Shown here: positions 5,839 to 6,331 of the stretch, one piece after another | How positions within the stretch are numbered: position 1 is the stretch's first letter | How the letters are laid out: each line of letters begins with the position of its first letter | Source of the DNA: Thermoplasmatales archaeon | GTDB lineage: Archaea > Thermoplasmatota > E2 > DHVEG-1 | Direction of reading: 5' to 3' | DNA length: 6,331 nucleotides | Assembly (NCBI GenBank): GCA_023140035.1 | Contig: JAGLML010000065.1 | Coordinates: forward strand, 1 to 6,331 | Notes under the pieces: generated by a model | The model's database searches: none | Told to the model about the DNA's origin: nothing | The model's input: only the letters and a program-made list of their open reading frames with translations | Translations under genes and position numbers: made by a program

Positions 5839-6213
5839 ATGGAATTTGATGATACTGCTTATATGACTTTTAGGAAGATCCAACTAATGGAAGAAAAATC
5901 CCCGTTACTCACAAAAATTGAGCAAATGTTTTATTCTAAACTTTCAGAGTATCAAGAAAATCCTAGTAACATGACTGAAAAAGAAATTCAAAATATTAAA
6001 AAAATCTTTATCGGAATATGTGAAATAAGAGAGAGAAAGATAGTGCAGGCTGCTCATTCAAAAGCCCGTGGTGGAAAACCTGATCTAAAAAACATGTTAG
6101 ATGAGGAAAAGAAATTATTCGATTCCATCGTAGACATTATATTGCAGTCACGTAAAAGAATCTTTAATAAAGATCAGAATGTTAACAGCAGAAAACCGTA
6201 TAGTACAGCTTAA
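5839..6213 (+). CDS. gins51: Archaeal GINS subunit (Gins51-type), A-domain only
   Basis: GINS is part of the replicative CMG-like helicase complex with MCM and GAN/RecJ (Cdc45-like). This 124-residue protein matches the helical A-domain of archaeal Gins51. It has an N-terminal helix with YMTFRKIQLMEEKSPLLTKI and the FY.KL.EY helix (about 31-38). The conserved ICEIRERKIVQAAHSKARGG (56-75) follows, then a helix with NML.EE..LF..IV..IL..R (84-107). Gins51 proteins normally continue with a linker and a small beta-rich B-domain. Here the frame stops after a short polar tail (NKDQNVNSRKPYSTA). The next 118 bases are the 3' end of the opposing TBP gene, so no B-domain is hidden behind a frameshift. 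The identification rests on motif pattern, without a search. The start has a GGGGA 8 bases upstream. It is convergent with TBP, with 19 bases between the stop codons. Confidence 0.75.
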   Translation: MEFDDTAYMTFRKIQLMEEKSPLLTKIEQMFYSKLSEYQENPSNMTEKEIQNIKKIFIGICEIRERKIVQAAHSKARGGKPDLKNMLDEEKKLFDSIVDIILQSRKRIFNKDQNVNSRKPYSTA

Positions 6214-6222
6214 AATTGTAGG

Positions 6223-6227
6223 AAAAA
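6223..6227 (-). terminator. T-run terminator of TBP
   Basis: The minus strand reads CCCCTTTTTCC starting just past the TBP stop codon, in the 19-base gap before the convergent GINS stop. It is a compact T5 terminator of archaeal type. Confidence 0.45.
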
Positions 6228-6232
6228 GGGGT

Positions 6233-6331
6233 TTAGTGAAGCAGCCCCATTGAAGAAAGTTTTTCTAACAGATCCTCCACTGCTTTTGACACATCCTCCG
6301 TGTTTTTTCCACCGGTACACACTATTTTACC
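6233..6331 (-). CDS. tbp: TATA-box-binding protein (TBP), C-terminal end, cut by the window edge
   Basis: Only the last 32 residues and the TAA are inside the window. They begin GKIVCTGGKNTEDVSKAV and end in LLEKLSSMGLLH. Archaeal TBP consists of two repeats, each with a strand and loop of the form SGKIVCTGAKS followed by a long helix with the pattern ED...AV..L...L...G. This fragment shows exactly that, and the stop directly after the helix identifies it as the second repeat. TBP binds the minor groove of TATA boxes such as those in this window and recruits TFB. The acidic C-terminal tail of some archaeal TBPs (for example in Thermococcales) is absent. The start, promoter and first repeat lie beyond 6331. 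It is convergent with the GINS gene. Confidence 0.88.
   Translation of the reverse strand, partial: GKIVCTGGKNTEDVSKAVEDLLEKLSSMGLLH
6260..6264 (+). terminator. Possible T-run terminator of the GINS gene
   Basis: On the plus strand GTTTTTC is the first T-run past the GINS stop, about 47 bases downstream and inside the antisense of TBP. Termination here would give a GINS transcript overlapping the TBP mRNA 3' end. Confidence 0.3.

Noticed and set aside
1..6331. CRISPR array, tRNA, rRNA, insertion sequence or attachment site
   Set aside because: No regularly spaced repeats, no tRNA-like TTC-G-A arm with matching stems, no rRNA stretches, no transposase motifs and no flanking inverted or direct repeats were found by reading both strands.

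Overview
This is an archaeal window. The evidence is a complete TFB gene, the C-terminal end of a TBP gene, an archaeal GINS (Gins51-type) gene, an Alba-family fragment and TTTATATA-type TATA boxes. Several of those boxes lie about 25-29 bases before a start codon, which predicts leaderless or nearly leaderless mRNAs. The combination points to a euryarchaeote. A Thermoplasmata-like lineage is a guess from the single short GINS and the leaderless style, and the sequence does not prove it. No rRNA, tRNA, CRISPR array or transposase was seen.

Left part (1-4249), surface glycan block. A rightward GT4-type glycosyltransferase (95-1270) meets a leftward polytopic GT-C/STT3-like membrane protein (1273-3132) tail to tail, with two bases between the stop codons. 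Behind the membrane protein lies a leftward MurG-like glycosyltransferase of the MJ1255 type (3176-4249). The gap between these two is 43 bases and has no T-run, so they are probably co-transcribed, with an extra TATA box in front of the membrane protein. Together they look like two cytoplasmic sugar transferases plus one membrane enzyme that would act on lipid-linked sugars at the outer face. The acceptor and sugar cannot be read from the sequence.

Middle (4250-4557), junction. A rightward reading frame matches only the last two thirds of the chromatin protein Alba. The first 30 or so residues, including the usual GKKP DNA-binding segment, are absent. A run of seven T sits exactly at the point where homology is lost. 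I read it as an N-terminally truncated, probably dead alba, or a frame-disrupted one. It marks the boundary between the AT-rich glycan block and the more GC-rich information-processing block.

Right part (4558-6331), information processing. TFB (leftward, TTG start) is divergent from a previously unremarked 37-codon gene with an excellent TATA box at leaderless distance (5635-5748). A rightward GINS subunit (5839-6213) follows; it has only the helical A-domain and no room for a B-domain. It is convergent with the end of TBP (6331-6233, leftward, cut by the window edge). The two core transcription initiation factors thus flank a replication (CMG helicase) gene within about 2 kb.

The points most worth following are the truncated Alba, the A-domain-only GINS, the small leaderless gene between TFB and GINS, and the sequon-rich outer domain of the membrane glycosyltransferase.
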